In this document: positions 55,481-64,000 of the stretch, piece by piece | How the letters are laid out: each line of letters starts with the position of its first letter | Position numbering within the stretch: the first letter of the stretch is position 1 | Origin: Tenodera sinensis | Lineage: Eukaryota; Arthropoda; Insecta; Mantodea; Mantidae | Length of the DNA: 64,000 bases | Assembly: GCA_030765045.1 (NCBI GenBank) | Contig: CM060964.1 | Span: forward strand, 278,535,888 to 278,599,887 | Reading direction: 5' to 3' | Notes under the pieces: generated by a model | Told to the model about the DNA's origin: nothing | What the model saw: only the letters and a program-made list of their open reading frames with translations | Databases searched by the model: none | Position numbers and translations under genes: made by a program

Positions 55481-55746
55481 ATGGCACAGAATATGTTTCA
55501 TATCTTATAGCTACTTCTTAGTCACTAAAGTACGTCATAACCATAGCTTATTATTAAAAATATCATTGCTTTTAAGCTTTACCTATAAGGAAACCAAAAC
55601 TGTTGTTTCTTGCACCATTTTTATTGTTTGTTCCAATAAGTAATTACTGCACTGATACTAAGAACTAAATGGAACTGTTGCTTTGATAAGCATTAAATGT
55701 AATACATGAATTTCTTTTTCTTAAGTGAATGGTGTTCATCTTTCAG

Positions 55747-55995
55747 GTGGATTTTTCCAAAACATAGTTTAGAATGGCAGCCTTACTGTACCACTTCATC
55801 TCCTACTACTGCTGCATCTAGTACTTCAGCAGCAATTGTGGAATCTAGCTCTGAAAAACCAAAGACTGCTGCGCAGCGGCTAATGGAATTTTTTGACGAT
55901 CAAAAGAATTGGGGTCAGAATGACATTAGAGTAGGTCGTGCATGGAAAACTGATGAACTTAGAATTAAAAGCAACTCTGATCTGCACAAATTATG
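55747..55995 (+). CDS. mRpL47: mRpL47 exon 2 (MRP-L47 domain start)
   Basis: The acceptor TTCATCTTTCAG ends at 55746. The exon encodes WIFPKHSLEWQPYC, a Ser/Thr/Ala-rich linker, then AAQRLMEFFDDQKNWGQ and GRAWKTDELRIKSNSDLHKL. The words MEFFDD, GRAW..DELR.KSN.DLHKLW are the signature of the L47/uL29 mitochondrial family. The protein binds 23S-like rRNA near the polypeptide exit of the mitochondrial large subunit. The donor is TTATG|GTATAA, so the Trp codon TGG is split between exons 2 and 3. Confidence 0.93.
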
Positions 55996-56100
55996 GTATA
56001 ATAAGCTTGAACTATTTGGAATATCAATGAAAATATTGTATTATTTGTATATAATAAATAGCAACAGTTAATGTTTTTTATGTATAATCTTTGCTTTTAG

Positions 56101-56197
56101 GTATGTACTTCTGAAGGAAAAAAACATGCTGCTTACAATGGAACATGAATGTAAGGAACAGAATGAATATTTCCCCAATCCAGAGAGAATAGATAAG
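56101..56197 (+). CDS. mRpL47: mRpL47 exon 3 (uL29 core helix)
   Basis: The acceptor TTTGCTTTTAG ends at 56100. The exon reads (W)YVLLKEKNMLLTMEHECKEQ then NEYFPNPERIDK and ends at donor AAG|GTATGAG in phase 0. HKLWYVLLKEKNMLLT spans the exon 2-3 junction and matches the most conserved stretch of the family, the first long helix of uL29. Confidence 0.95.
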
Positions 56198-56424
56198 GTA
56201 TGAGCTAGCAAAATAAATAGGTTTATAAGTCACTTTAGAGGAGTGAGACATACCTCTCTTGCATGAATTTAACTTTGGTTGGTTATGTTAATTTTATAGC
56301 ATTCTTTGGCACCGTCAGTCTTACCCTGCATATACTGAAGGATTAGGGTAAAAACTATTGCACCTGTGTCAAATTTTGTCCTATGTCTTTATTCGCAGCT
56401 GACCATATCGTATGGGATAGGACA

Positions 56425-56706
56425 ATTAGGTTAGTGTGTGTATATGAATTGGATGATAGGGTGCTGTGTTGTAAAAATTTAGCCCATATTAGGTTACATT
56501 GCCTAGGTTAGTGTGTGTATATTAACAGGCTAACAAGATCCTGTGCTGTCAAAATTTAGCCTTTTTTTTTTTATGTCTAGGTTAGTGTTTGTGTATGAAC
56601 AGGATGACAGGTTCCTGTGTTATCAAAATTTAGTCTTGTTAGGTTACGATGCCTAGGCTACTGTGTTATAGAAACAGGATGACAGGATCCTGTGTTATCA
56701 GAGAGG
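56425..56706. repeat. About 90-bp tandem repeat in intron 3, four units
   Basis: Units share GCCTAGGTTAGTGTGTGTAT, GAACAGGATGACAGG, TCCTGTGTTATCAAAATTTA and GTTACATTGCC. Confidence 0.75.
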
Positions 56707-58149
56707 AAACATATACTCCTATCAATAACCAGGCATTTATAACACCATATCTCAACTCTTTTTCCACTTTTACAAATTGATGCAGGTATGATAGCTCAGT
56801 CGGAGGAGGTATCTCCGTACCAGAAAACATTAGAAAATAAACGAATATGCCTCTTGCATTCTTCCTTTCTTTACTTAATTTTGAAAGTTTTTAGCAGCCA
56901 TAATTGATTGAAAACTATATAAGATTGCACTACACTGATACAAAATGTTTCTCCCAGCAAAGAAACTTCTTCCTGGTCCAAGCATGCTGGCTTGCATTGC
57001 AGAGCTTAAATACTCCTTATAGGATCAAATTCTGCTGCAGATGTGAACATTTGTAATCACTAATCATAAATTCTGTTTTGTAATATACAAGTACTTCAGT
57101 ACTGCTGAAAATATGTCTAACACTTGCACAACTTTCTCTACCTTTTACAAGCTCTTGATACAGTTTCGTATAAAAAGTGATCCTTCATCCTCCATGTTAA
57201 AGATAGGTGTTTCCCAGGACTGGGTCCAGAGTTAGAATTACGTATTTAATTAACTTTTTGAAGCTTTATGACAGTGAATGTAAGTTTTATACGACGTACG
57301 GTTTTAGAGCTGAATCAATGCGTGCACACGGGCCACACTGCTGCCAAGTGACGTGCCAAAGAGCATAAGTTACAGGGAGGGAACGAAGAAAGAAACTTTC
57401 GTCATGTTACAAATTATCAGAACGTAAACTTAGGCAGCAAAGGATAATGATCACATTATAAATTGTAACACTTAATATTAATGTACTTATTTACACACAC
57501 TTCCTCAGATGCCAATTCCTTAAAAAAGCTGTACACTTTAAAAATAATGTGTATGGCCTGAGAGCGGAGTACTTTACCCTTAGTACCTGTGCCACTGGTA
57601 CCAGGCTTTGAAAGTGACATTGTTAAAACTTCACTAAACACAATGTAAACATGTGAATTTTCTGCTTATTGTCAGTTACACAAAATACAATTTGCGTTAC
57701 GGATTGGTCTTGAAACGAACTAAAGAATTTGCACGCGACTGCAGTGATCTGTGGTCAGTTAATTTATGAACTAAATATACGCAGTTCCTAGCGACATTTC
57801 GTAATGTCTAACTCCGTAACTACTTAATGAAAATGAATAAAACACACATGCAAGATTGGAAGTTGCATACATGAGCATAAACACAGGAGTCAGTTTATTC
57901 TCAAAGCGATAACTCGAAAGCCATACGTTGTAGAAAAATGACCTTTATACAGGTTGCCTCAAAAATTCTTGCCGCATACGCCAAGGCATATTAGAATGTC
58001 GAATTTCCAGTAATAATTTTGGGTGCATGAAAAACAGAAATCTCTGTTGCTCACGCTTGTGCTGTGCGTTCCGAACTAGGCAACGCTGCACGACTGATAG
58101 GAGAGTTGCTCTAGGTGAGTCCTCTCTAGCTCCACCTCATGTGCCTTCT
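56707..58149. other. Intron 3 sequence, no element recognised
   Basis: AT-rich, short frames only. TATGATAGCTCAGTCGGAGG at 56785 is tRNA-like but isolated. Confidence 0.4.
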
Positions 58150-58545
58150 AATACTGTATGCCTTATAATGAATGTTATGAGTCAAGTTTCAGAACACTTT
58201 TGCTTCTCTTATGCTGTAAATTAACAGATGTTCTGAAAGTTTTCATTTCCATCATCTGCAGTAAATCAACTGGCAGGGTTGGCATCTTCTCCCTTCTGGT
58301 TCCCAGTAGATGGCATGATGAACTTGAAGATTTTCATTTAAAAATACTGTCATAGAATAATGAACTTGGAAATCCCCCCTTCTGACATCTATGCTAAGTT
58401 CATCAGAACCAGAAGGGAGAAGACACCAACACTGCCAATTGATTTACAGCAGTTGATGGAAGTAAGATTGAAACATATCCTGTTAATTTACAGTGTAAAT
58501 GAAGCAAGTGTTCCAAAATTCAATTTATAACATTCATTCATTACA
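58150..58545. repeat. Long inverted repeat (hairpin), arms about 160 bp
   Basis: The left arm (about 58160-58330) and right arm (about 58395-58540) are reverse complements with mismatches: ATCTTCTCCCTTCTGGTTC against GAACCAGAAGGGAGAAGAC, TGTAAATTAACAG against CTGTTAATTTACAG, AATGAATGTTAT against ATAACATTCATT. The loop is about 65 bases. Confidence 0.8.
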
Positions 58546-58654
58546 AATTTAGTTACATGCAATATGTAGAAGCACCATTCTTGTGTTTCTATCGTAAGAT
58601 TGTTTTTGTTAGTAACAGAAAAGAGTAATACAACGGAAATGGCAATGATATAAA

Positions 58655-59176
58655 ATGTTGTTGTTGTTGTTGTTAGCTAATGCTGGAATTCTGACAATGA
58701 AGTCATTAATCCTCTTGCTCTCCAATATTTTTCACTGATGGATGGGGCACTAGAAGTGGCCGGGCATATTTGAAGGTGGTCTCGATCCATTTCCTCTTGC
58801 AGATCACATAGAGGACAGAGTGGTGAAGAATATTGAAGAGACTTAGCAATAAATATAACCGCTTTTTAGAGAGCACCAGATTTTTATGTTTTGGCGGTCA
58901 CATCGCTCTCTCACAACCCCCAGAATGTCTGGAGGACCACACCTGTCGTTGGTTTACGGGTCTCACCGACCTGACCAGGAGAATTATCAAAATAAATTCA
59001 CCGACCATATCCTCTGATTACCGATCAGAGGACGTATTACATGCCATGACAGGTCAGCATGTTAGGGGTTAAGATTTTATAGAGAAATTAGAGAAATGGA
59101 GAGGTTGGAAAAATAGACTCCCTAGCCCTCAGGAACCCTAATAGCATCGGGGTCGGAAGAGAACAAGAGATGACCT
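58655..59176 (-). mobile_element. Deleted LINE derivative, copy 2
   Basis: Same parts as 37400-37855, but about 100 bases more of the RNase H LINE C-terminus are kept (58740-58835, encoding the Cys/His finger in antisense). Confidence 0.72.
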
Positions 59177-59194
59177 TAAATAAAATGTTACGTC

Positions 59195-60245
59195 GTACAA
59201 TTTGCATATTTTAATGATTTCTAGGTCTTTTTATGTAATATATATTTTTATCCAACTTACAATTTCCCACTTCCAAGAAATTCATTAAGATGACTTTATA
59301 TTCCATTAGAAAATTAAATGCGTATTTTAATTTTATTCATCATATCCCATATTTCAAACATATGGCAGCAATTAGAATTGGTGCTGAGTTTTTAATAATT
59401 ACACTTTGAGTTGAGGTATGAGATTCTTTTTTTATCTCACGTTGTGGTACAGGGTGAAATGAACCAACACAGGATGTAACTTCACTATATCACTTTTATT
59501 TGCACTTTTTTTCTTTGAATATTACACTTAACTTTCATTGCACCTGTATATACTTTCTTGACAGTCTTTTCACGTTATTAGTTATTTTAGATCCACATCT
59601 ACGCGCGTTACAAAAACGTGTCTTCACTCTCCGGAGCCTAGGACGCTAATAAGAAAAAAAAGTTGGCACCTCTTTTCATAATGCTTTTGTATTCCTACTT
59701 GTATGTGCTCATTTTGCCACGAAGTACACTTTGAAACCCTCCTACACATTAAATAGTTCTTGTAATGTTAGGGAAGCAATCTTTATCTATCTTCCCTATA
59801 CTTTTAACATTAAATTATGTTTATACATATTAAATTTGAACATGTAACTTATTATTTATAACATTTTTAAACAACTCTTTTTTGTAACAATTGAGAAAAT
59901 AGCAATGCATTTTCAGTACTCAAAAAATCCTTACCAACATGAAAAATAAACCATATTTACAACAAATATGTACATAAATGCTTTCCTTTCGGGGTCTAAC
60001 CATATATTCTGTCTCAGAATCATTATAGCAATTTTTGAGAAAATTAAAAAAAGGTCCATGCAAAACATTATTTATTGATGCAATGAAAGTCATCAATGGC
60101 ATCTTTGAGTTTCGCTGTTCACTCACATATATACACTCCCATTTATGGGGCCTCAAGATTTTTACTTTCAGTGAAATCTTGCTATTAATTTTTGGATTAA
60201 AAGGAATGCTTTAGCCATCACAGGTATGTGATGGAGAAAGTAAAA
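59195..60245 (-). repeat. Family H repeat, copy H11 (old), split by a solo LTR
   Basis: CATATTTCAAACATATGGCA before 59375 continues as AGCAATTTTTGAGAAAATTA after 60020, and the copy ends at GTATGTGATGGAGAAAGTAA. Confidence 0.6.
59379..60016 (-). repeat. Solo LTR, 638 bp, with GAAT duplication
   Basis: Plus strand starts TGGTGCTG and ends CTGTCTCA. GAAT is at 59375-59378 and 60017-60020. Same family as 686-1253. Confidence 0.88.
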
Positions 60246-60538
60246 TGACATAGGAAGTAAATACTGGCAGCTCATGTCTTTCCCCATTCTACCTTTCACT
60301 CCTCTCTTTCCATGTCCCTACCAAATACCCATTTTGAATACTGTACAAGAAATGCAAGAATGATGAGTAACCTACTTTATTATGATTAAACTTCACGTTT
60401 TCTAAAGTAAAATTAAAAAAGGGCTTAGAAATAGTGCTGTAAGGAGAGATTAATCTTAAAATCAACATTGAATGAATTTAGACCTTTGGGAAAGTAACAT
60501 TGGGTGCATTTATTAATTAATTTACTCCTTTTTTTCAG

Positions 60539-60656
60539 GTTGAAGAAAGTATGAGGAACTTGGAGGTGGTAGTGAGAGAAAGGAATGAGGCATATTTCAA
60601 GTTAGAAACAGGAGAGACAGGGGAACGCCCTGGAGTAAAAACTAAAAATGCTTTTG
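60539..60656 (+). CDS. mRpL47: mRpL47 exon 4 (second helix)
   Basis: The acceptor TTTTTTTCAG ends at 60538. The exon encodes VEESMRNLEVVVRERNEAYF and KLETGETGERPG, the second helix and the conserved TG(E/Q)..RPG turn of L47. It closes with KTKNAFG split by donor TTTTG|GTTAGT (one base carried over). Downstream exons should encode the basic C-terminal extension. Confidence 0.93.
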
Positions 60657-60917
60657 GTTAGTGCTTTTAGATTTAGGAGCATGCATGAATACAGATTGCA
60701 CAGTAGCATTTCTGAGTCAAATGGCCTGCAAATACGTAATGCAAAAATGAAAGAAACAGAGAGTGTACTGTCTCTTTGTCTGCACAGTGTCTTCCCGACC
60801 CACCTTTGTGTGTGCTTGTGACTTTAGCATACGAGCTGTAGAATTAGTTTAACACTTGGAATACACATTTGGGATATTTCTTAAAGCACTAAAGTAGTCA
60901 ATCTATCTTCGGGACTG
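60657..60917. other. Start of mRpL47 intron 4
   Basis: Begins with the donor GTTAGT. No other feature seen. Confidence 0.5.
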
Positions 60918-61082
60918 TAGGTGATATATGTCTCAAAAGTAAGTTATCCTATTCTTTTAAATGCGTGTGGTAGGCAGGAAAAGTCCGAAAGTCCCAGGGA
61001 GTATAGGTCTGGGTATAGAAACAGCACTGTAAAATTCCTAGGCACCTATGTTTACTGCTTGGACATTAAAACGGCTATAACA

Positions 61083-62695
61083 ATGGAGACTCCACTCGCT
61101 CCTACCATGATTGCAAAGTTTGCACTGTAATCCATTTTTTTACCGGAAAAAATGTGCGACTGAAATTCATCCCAAATTTATGGTAAAGATGTTATGTCAA
61201 GACCAATGGTTTCTCATTGGCGCCAATCATTCATTGAAGGGAGAACATTACATGATAAGCAACGAACCCTCCACTTCCCACACTCTGGATATTGTTGATG
61301 AGGTTTGGTGCTGTTTTTATAATTAATATTGCTTCGGATTGAGCAATGAGACTATTTGTTCTCTCAGGGCATGGTGCTAGATGGAATGAATAAACACTTG
61401 ATGTAACTTCACTATAATATATTACTTTATTAACACTTTTTTCATCTTTACAATTGAATTATCTTTCGTTGCACCTATTTATATTTCATTGATAGTCTTT
61501 CCACTTTTCTGAAGTCTTTTCTACCCACATCCAAGCGCGTTATAGAAACACGTCTTCACATCTCAAACATACAGACGCTATTAACAATTCCAGCGCCACT
61601 TTACATGATGCTATCTTTGTTGTATACATCCGCGTATGCGTTCATCAAATAGTTCCCGAATTGTTAGGGAAGCGATCTTTAGCTGTTCTCCCTTCGCTTT
61701 TAACATTAAATATATATAATTCTTTTATTTATACCTATTAAATTTAAATGTGAAACTTAACATTTATGACGTTTTTATGAACAATAGCAACACGTTTTCG
61801 TTACTCAACTAATTCGTATCAACACCAATAATAAATTACATTTGCAATAAATATTTACATAAATGATTTCCTTTTGGGGTCTTACAATATTCTGTCTCAG
61901 TTTCAAGGAGCCATAGACAACCGATTGGCACCTTACACTTGATGCAGTTTTGCTTGAACTTCCTTCTTATATTAAGTAAGCCATGCATCACTTCACAGAT
62001 AATTTCTGAGGATCTGTGTCTATCGAAAGTGTGTGCAAGAAGGGTTCCTCATGTGCTTTCAGAACAACACAAGGAGTAGAGAGTTCATGCTGTATTGCAA
62101 TTTTTCGAGGATGAGGGAGATGGTTTATTTGACCAAATAGTGACCGGGGACGAGACATGGATCCATCGTTGGACATCCAAATCCAAAAGACAGTTTGGTG
62201 TGGAAACAAAAGGATAAGGCAATACCAAAAAAGGCAAAGGTTGTTACATTGGCTGGCAACTTCATGGCAGCGATATTCTGGGATTCAAAGGGAGTACTGT
62301 TAATAGATTACCTGTCCTGTGGGATCACGATGACAGCTGCTCGCTGCTGTGAGGTGCTGAGAAAACTCAGAAGAGCCATACAAAACAAAAGGGGGAAAGA
62401 TGAGTAAAACAGTTTTTCTTTCCTTGATAATGTTCGCCCGCATGCTGCTTGTGAAACACAAGCTCTGTTTGAGCAGTTTTGTTGGAATGTTTTTGGTCAT
62501 CCATCTTATTCACCTGACCTTACTCTGGAGCTGCAGCAACATCTTGGGGGAAGGCGCTTCATAAATTATGAGTTAAAACAAGTTGACACTGCACTAAAAA
62601 CACTTATCATGGTACCAAAAATGTATTGAGGTTCAAGGAAATTATGTAGAAAAATAGGTATTGAATGTTGCTTTCAAAATAAACCCATTTTAAAT
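61083..62695 (+). pseudogene. Mariner transposase (SETMAR/irritans-like), broken
   Basis: Frames give ATEIHPKFMVKML, EPSTSHTLDIVDEV (then the LTR), IISEDLCLSKVCARRVPHVL, FFEDEG, VTGDETWIH (first Asp), KKAKVVTLAGNFMAAIFWDS, KGVLLIDYLSCGITMTAARC, LRKLRRAIQNKRGK, LDNVRPHAACETQALFEQF (second Asp) and HPSYSPDLTLELQQHLGGRR. About ten residues after SPDL, including the third catalytic Asp, are deleted. There are stops and frameshifts throughout, so it is inactive. Confidence 0.88.
61306..61899 (-). repeat. Solo LTR, 594 bp, inside the mariner
   Basis: TGGTGCTG...CTGTCTCA on the plus strand. The flanks GGTT and GTTT fit a 4-bp duplication with one base lost. Removing it joins VDEV to SRSHRQP in the mariner frame. 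Confidence 0.85.
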
Positions 62696-62716
62696 TATTT
62701 AAACGTCTTGTTATTT

Positions 62717-62834
62717 GAGAGGTAGAACTGGAGCTTAAAAGTTCAATGCCACAGCTGGGATTTGAACACAGACCCTCCGTGTGTTTAAAAATGCCAACAG
62801 TAAGTTTGTTGGCATAAATAAATAATAATTACCA
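62717..62834 (+). mobile_element. SINE-4 copy, 118 bp, with 11-bp duplication
   Basis: Flanked by TCTTGTTATTT (62706-62716 and 62835-62845). It starts GAGAGGTAGAACTGGAGC, has the antisense B box GGGATTTGAACAC, then the hairpin ATGCCAACAGTAAGTTTGTT followed by GGCAT, and an (AAAT)n tail. Confidence 0.85.
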
Positions 62835-63004
62835 TCTTGTTATTTTTTTTAAAAAAATTGTGTAACTTTTGAGACTCCCTCGTAGCATATGACATACAGA
62901 TTTTTACTGGAGTATTAGTTTCTCTGCCAGTTGCTTAGTCCCTGTTTATCTTCCTTAGTTGCTGTCTTTATGAATTAATGATTTGTTTACGTACATTTAC
63001 AATA

Positions 63005-63480
63005 CAGTTTTACGATGTCTCACTGTTCTTGAGTGCTCCCCTCCGGGAGAATGTCGCCTTGACATGGATGAGGGGCTCAGTACTCCATGATCCAGATGGT
63101 CTACTAAGTGAGTCATTTTTGACTACTGGTAGGCAAGAGATGAGGGTAAGTAAAGAACATTCCACAACGGATAGATAAGGCTCGGCAGTCTTGGTCGACT
63201 TATCTAGGAGAAGAGGACTCTGAAATCACACTCCCAGGAGGTCCTACTACGGTAGGAATGGGTCTAGCATACCCAGGTCCTCAAGCCATACTCTCGATTG
63301 GCTTCCTCTAAGGGGTGAGAGGGCACATGCCAAATGCCCAATCAACTTCGGTCCACTTTTGTGTTTGACCTCCCATCTGATACCTCAGTTGAGGCGTAAA
63401 GTCCCCTTCTGCACGTTGTCGTTGATTCAAATCCTAGCAATGAACAGAGGAATAAAGTCGGGACCACACGAAAATTAAAC
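63005..63480 (+). other. Possible LINE 5' UTR
   Basis: GTGCTCCCCTCCGGGAGAAT and GTCGCCTTGACATGGATGAG resemble the structured start of insect LINE leaders. No ORF follows within the window. Confidence 0.35.
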
Positions 63481-63874
63481 CTCTATAGCAATCGTATCTA
63501 TTCATTCCTAAAGATCCACAATAGGAATCACTTCGCAGAAGTGAAAAATGCCAACCTAATTTATTACAAAGGCTACACCTAAATAGGATAGATGTTTCTC
63601 TTTTTAACTCGTCAATAACTTTTCACATGGCCAAGGCTGTTACCAGGCGGTGTATTGTGGAATCGACATTCAGCATACTGGCCTTGTGTGCTGCTTGTAC
63701 ACGTGGCGGAATTGCCATGCAGTCACTTGTTTACTTAATAGTAAGTATTTATACTAGATACTGGTGAATATGCTATTTCTGTTGACTCTGGAATCTTTAT
63801 AAACGTTTGAAATATAGCAACGAGAAAGAATGACTGTTGACGCATTTACAGCATTAGAAATTTGTACCTATGTA
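63481..63874. other. Intron 4 sequence, no element recognised
   Basis: AT-rich, no motif. Confidence 0.4.
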
Positions 63875-64000
63875 TCGCTGAACAGGCGCGCTGCTGCTTA
63901 TCAAGCGGGAGACCCAGATTCGATTCCCGGTACGGCGTGGAGATTTTCTCCCGCTGGAAGACCTGGTCTAGGGTGCACTCAGCCTCGTTAGGTCCCCGTG
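63875..64000 (+). mobile_element. tRNA-derived SINE, family 2, second copy (cut by window end)
   Basis: GATTCGATTCCCGG (B box), GAGATTTTCTCCCGCTGG and GTGCACTCAGCCTCGTTAGG match 9840-9922. The A-box region is poor. Confidence 0.75.

Larger units (their letters stand above)
23850..55490 (-). mobile_element. LINE-B: one reverse-transcriptase LINE split into four pieces over 31 kb
   Basis: Minus-strand RT text reads in order through 55480-54723, 33712-33487, 31365-31341 and 24729-23925. The junctions complete known RT words: ...LPLGIFL(D) | KAFDSIDHN, then ...CINELAR | ALFADDTR | VLISEKSHQQS. Each gap is occupied by another element (LINE-C, a MADF-domain segment, and a 6.6 kb transposon). The 5' end is truncated near 55490 and the 3' end lies near 23850. 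This single old insertion hosts nearly all of mRpL47 intron 1. Confidence 0.8.
21574..60656 (+). other. mRpL47: mRpL47 gene span (exons 1-4; 3' end outside window)
   Basis: Four exons join in phase: 101, 249, 97 and 118 bases, giving 188 codons plus one base with no stop. All introns begin GT and end AG. Intron 1 (21675-55746, about 34 kb) is filled with nested transposons. Intron 2 is 105 bases and intron 3 about 4.3 kb. Family members are about 250-270 residues, so roughly 70 or more C-terminal residues lie to the right of 64000. The last donor (60657) opens an intron that continues past the window. Confidence 0.9.
60918..62882 (+). mobile_element. Mariner element, broken by a solo LTR and a SINE
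   Basis: The right end at 62882, inverted, reads CGAGGGAGTCTCAAAAGTTA and is followed by TA (62883-62884). A decayed match ATGTCTCAAAAGTAAG at about 60929 marks the left end. It holds a transposase pseudogene. Confidence 0.78.

Noticed and set aside
56785..56822. tRNA-like word ATAGCTCAGTCGG
   Set aside because: No B box at the right distance; an isolated match.
62978..63178. 66-codon frame near a possible LINE leader
   Set aside because: Overlaps the structured leader-like sequence; no ORF1 or nuclease motif follows.

Overview
This window is animal nuclear DNA, most likely from an insect with a large, repeat-rich genome. It is AT-rich, has spliced genes with GT-AG introns, and carries nested LINEs, tRNA-derived SINEs, Tc1/mariner, hAT and P-like elements, and very long (ATT)n tracts. 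A cockroach-, termite- or stick-insect-like source would fit, but I cannot fix the species.

One host gene is recognisable. It encodes mitochondrial ribosomal protein L47 (uL29m, mRpL47) on the + strand. Its exons are 21574-21674, 55747-55995, 56101-56197 and 60539-60656, with matching splice phases, and the 3' end lies beyond the window. Intron 1 is about 34 kb.

Layout. 1-1253: 5' end of an LTR retrotransposon on the minus strand (gag start, tRNA-Lys primer site, LTR). 1258-9788: two near-identical copies of an internally deleted THAP/P-element-like unit, each ending in (ATT)n, with a LINE 3' end between them. 9789-18975: an ORF1/endonuclease/RNase H LINE on the minus strand, split by copies of a repeat family (family H) that looks like a Helentron-associated element. 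19139-21335: a hAT-like non-autonomous element. 21344 onward: mRpL47.

Intron 1 is a set of nested insertions. One old minus-strand LINE (LINE-B) can be read in order through four fragments between 23850 and 55490. It is split by a 6.6 kb transposon (24730-31336), by a segment carrying a MADF-like domain, and by a second LINE (LINE-C, 33713-54722). LINE-C is itself split by another LINE, family H copies, two TIR elements and a mariner-like element. Two separate copies of one poorly known transposon (24730-31336 and 51234-54294) share a transposase-like protein, 4-bp target duplications, GG-starting ends and arrays of short subterminal repeats. This is the most interesting system here. Intron 3 and the sequence after exon 4 hold a long inverted repeat, two solo LTRs of the family seen at 686-1253, and a mariner broken by one of them.

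Nearly all coding sequence outside mRpL47 is decayed (stops, frameshifts, lost catalytic residues). Family assignments rest on motifs read by eye.
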